The translations under genes were made by a program, and so were the position numbers. A model generated the notes under the pieces. That model made no database searches, was not told the DNA's origin, and saw nothing but the letters and a program-made list of their open reading frames with translations. 64,000 bases of DNA from Marisalimonas marina (GTDB lineage: Bacteria; Pseudomonadota; Alphaproteobacteria; Puniceispirillales; Marisalimonadaceae): assembly GCA_038131365.1 (NCBI GenBank), contig JAYPPH010000003.1, positions 558,001-622,000 of the forward strand, read 5' to 3'. Within the stretch, counting starts at the first letter, position 1. Each line of letters begins with the position of its first letter. Positions 62,789 to 64,000 of the stretch are shown here, one piece after another.

Positions 62789-63526
62789 CTAAATCATACT
62801 CATTCCACCATTAATATGTAGCGTTGATCCAGTAATATAACTTGCTTCTTCACTTGCTAAATAAACACATGCATTGGAAATATCATCAGGTAATCCAAGT
62901 CTATTAACAGGTATATTTTTTACAATATTGTTCTTTTGCTCATCACTTAGCTTGTCAGTCATCGGTGTGGAAATAAAACCCGGGGCTATTAAATTACAAG
63001 TAATACCTCGACTAGCAACTTCTAACGCTAAAGATTTATTTAATCCAACCAATGCAGATTTTGAAGCCGAGTAATTTGTTTGTCCTGCATTTCCAGTATA
63101 ACCTACGACGGAACTAATAAATATAACTCTACCATATCTATTTTTAATCATGCCTTTTATTAGTTGTTTTGTAAGACGCATAGCCGCTGTTAAATTAACG
63201 TTTATTACTTTTTCCCAATCCTCATCTTTCATTCTCATAAAAAGATTATCTGCTGTAATACCGGCATTATTAATTAGTATATCGATTTGACCAAAACACT
63301 TTTCTGCTTTTTCAGCAAGAGAAATAATGTCTTCTTTTTTATTAAAATCTGTAACTATACCTCTAGCATCGTCACCAAACTCAGAAACTAGACTATTAAG
63401 AGCATCTTTACGGGTTCCAGATAAAATTAATTTAGCCCCATTTTGATTCATTTTTTTCGCAATTGATTTTCCAATACCACCTGTTGAACCAGTTATAAGA
63501 ACAACTTTATCTTTTAAATCAAACAT
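62789..63526 (-). CDS. fabG: 3-oxoacyl-ACP reductase
   Basis: 245 residues. Cofactor loop ITGSTGGIGK at 11-20, INNAG at 85-89, catalytic Ser139, Tyr152, Lys156 (NYSASK), C-terminal YITGSTLHINGGMSMI. NADPH-dependent reduction of 3-oxoacyl-ACP. Between fabD and acpP. Confidence 0.97.
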   Translation of the reverse strand: MFDLKDKVVLITGSTGGIGKSIAKKMNQNGAKLILSGTRKDALNSLVSEFGDDARGIVTDFNKKEDIISLAEKAEKCFGQIDILINNAGITADNLFMRMKDEDWEKVINVNLTAAMRLTKQLIKGMIKNRYGRVIFISSVVGYTGNAGQTNYSASKSALVGLNKSLALEVASRGITCNLIAPGFISTPMTDKLSDEQKNNIVKNIPVNRLGLPDDISNACVYLASEEASYITGSTLHINGGMSMI

Positions 63527-63549
63527 CCAATTCTCCTTAAATTTTAAAA

Positions 63550-64000
63550 CTATAAAATCTTTTCTAAATCTGCTGAATTTTCTATATTTAAGATACTTAC
63601 ATTTTCTATCATTCTTTTGGCAATACCTGTAAGTACTTTCCCACTTCCTAATTCTATAATCTTTTGGACACCCAGCTTCTTAGCCAATAACATTGTCTCT
63701 CTCCATTTAACAGTTCCTGTGACCTGGTTTATAAGATTCATTCTTAATTTATTTGGGTCAGTTTCTGGCTTAGCATTAATATTAGAAATGATTGGTAGAG
63801 TGGGTTGTTGAAATTCTAGATTATTTAAAGCTTCTTCCATTGTTAATTGTGCAGGCTGCATTAACCTACAATGAAATGGGGCGCTAACAGGAAGCAAGAC
63901 TGCGCGCTTGATGCCATATTGTTTCGTTAAATTAATTGCCTTTTCTACAGCTTCCAAATCACCACTAATTACCACTTGGCCATCTGAATTGTCATTAGCA
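63550..64000 (-). CDS. fabD: Malonyl-CoA:ACP transacylase, partial
   Basis: The frame is open at the right edge; the segment present is the C-terminal half. It begins with the typical ANDNSDGQVVISGD, then LPVSAPFHCRLMQPA with the catalytic His, followed by a normal end. The nucleophilic GHSLGE region lies outside the window. It charges ACP with malonate. First gene (in reading order) of the fabD-fabG-acpP-fabF-mltG-gmk set. Confidence 0.95.
   Translation of the reverse strand, partial: ANDNSDGQVVISGDLEAVEKAINLTKQYGIKRAVLLPVSAPFHCRLMQPAQLTMEEALNNLEFQQPTLPIISNINAKPETDPNKLRMNLINQVTGTVKWRETMLLAKKLGVQKIIELGSGKVLTGIAKRMIENVSILNIENSADLEKIL

Overview
The window is low-GC chromosomal DNA, dense and mostly single-copy, with short intergenic gaps and many TTG/GTG starts. 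Gene content and order point to a free-living, probably marine alphaproteobacterium: lptF-lptG-surA-pdxA-rsmA, gmk-mltG-fabF-acpP-fabG-fabD, an HdaA-like DnaA regulator, an EipB-type envelope protein, an aa3 oxidase subunit IV microprotein, and a tripartite tricarboxylate (TctABC) uptake system. A SAR116/AEGEAN-169/Rhodospirillales-like lineage would fit, but this is inference; there is no rRNA gene to settle it.

Layout. 1-9.6 kb is accessory metabolism: the start of an Ldh_2 dehydrogenase (cut by the left edge), a periplasmic copper module (DUF4396 membrane protein, cytochrome c, Tat-exported multicopper oxidase), then an SDR, an M20 amidohydrolase/carbamoylase, an MmgE/PrpD protein, a cupin, an enolase-superfamily dehydratase and a PhyH dioxygenase. 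9.7-12.1 kb is damaged: a uracil-DNA glycosylase missing its HPSP loop in frame, a DMT transporter stump abutting a C-terminally truncated 2OG-Fe(II) oxygenase, and a broken gene for an acidic protein built of 28-residue repeats. 12.3-20.2 kb carries a GST, a PQQ-type sugar dehydrogenase, glucokinase, an RraA-PhyH pair and an acyl-CoA dehydrogenase/NDP-forming CoA ligase pair.

20.2-24.0 kb is a TPP riboswitch followed by thiM-thiE and two co-directional genes (SDR, MFS). 24.0-24.6 kb holds a DUF1127 gene followed by two CCUCC-loop hairpins and a strong terminator, which I read as a cuckoo (CcsR-type) small RNA. 24.6-33.9 kb has a DAD-type cupin, TctA-TctB-TctC, a signal-less gamma-glutamyltransferase-family enzyme with an adjoining aspartate dehydrogenase, a PanE-like reductase, an aldo/keto reductase and a DMT exporter.

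34-64 kb is mostly core housekeeping: gatCAB; ruvX-pyrB-pyrX-plsY-topA-rnr-rpmG; EipB; RNase D; HdaA/AI-2E/DUF2066; purM and the oxidase microprotein; ndk and pepA; LPS export and outer-membrane assembly (lptFG, surA) with pdxA and rsmA; and the fatty-acid initiation cluster, with fabD cut by the right edge. No tRNA, rRNA, CRISPR, IS element or prophage was recognised. The strongest leads are the DUF1127-linked small RNA with palindromes upstream of its host gene, the deleted Ung loop, the adjoining deletion scar, and the decaying 84-bp repeat gene.
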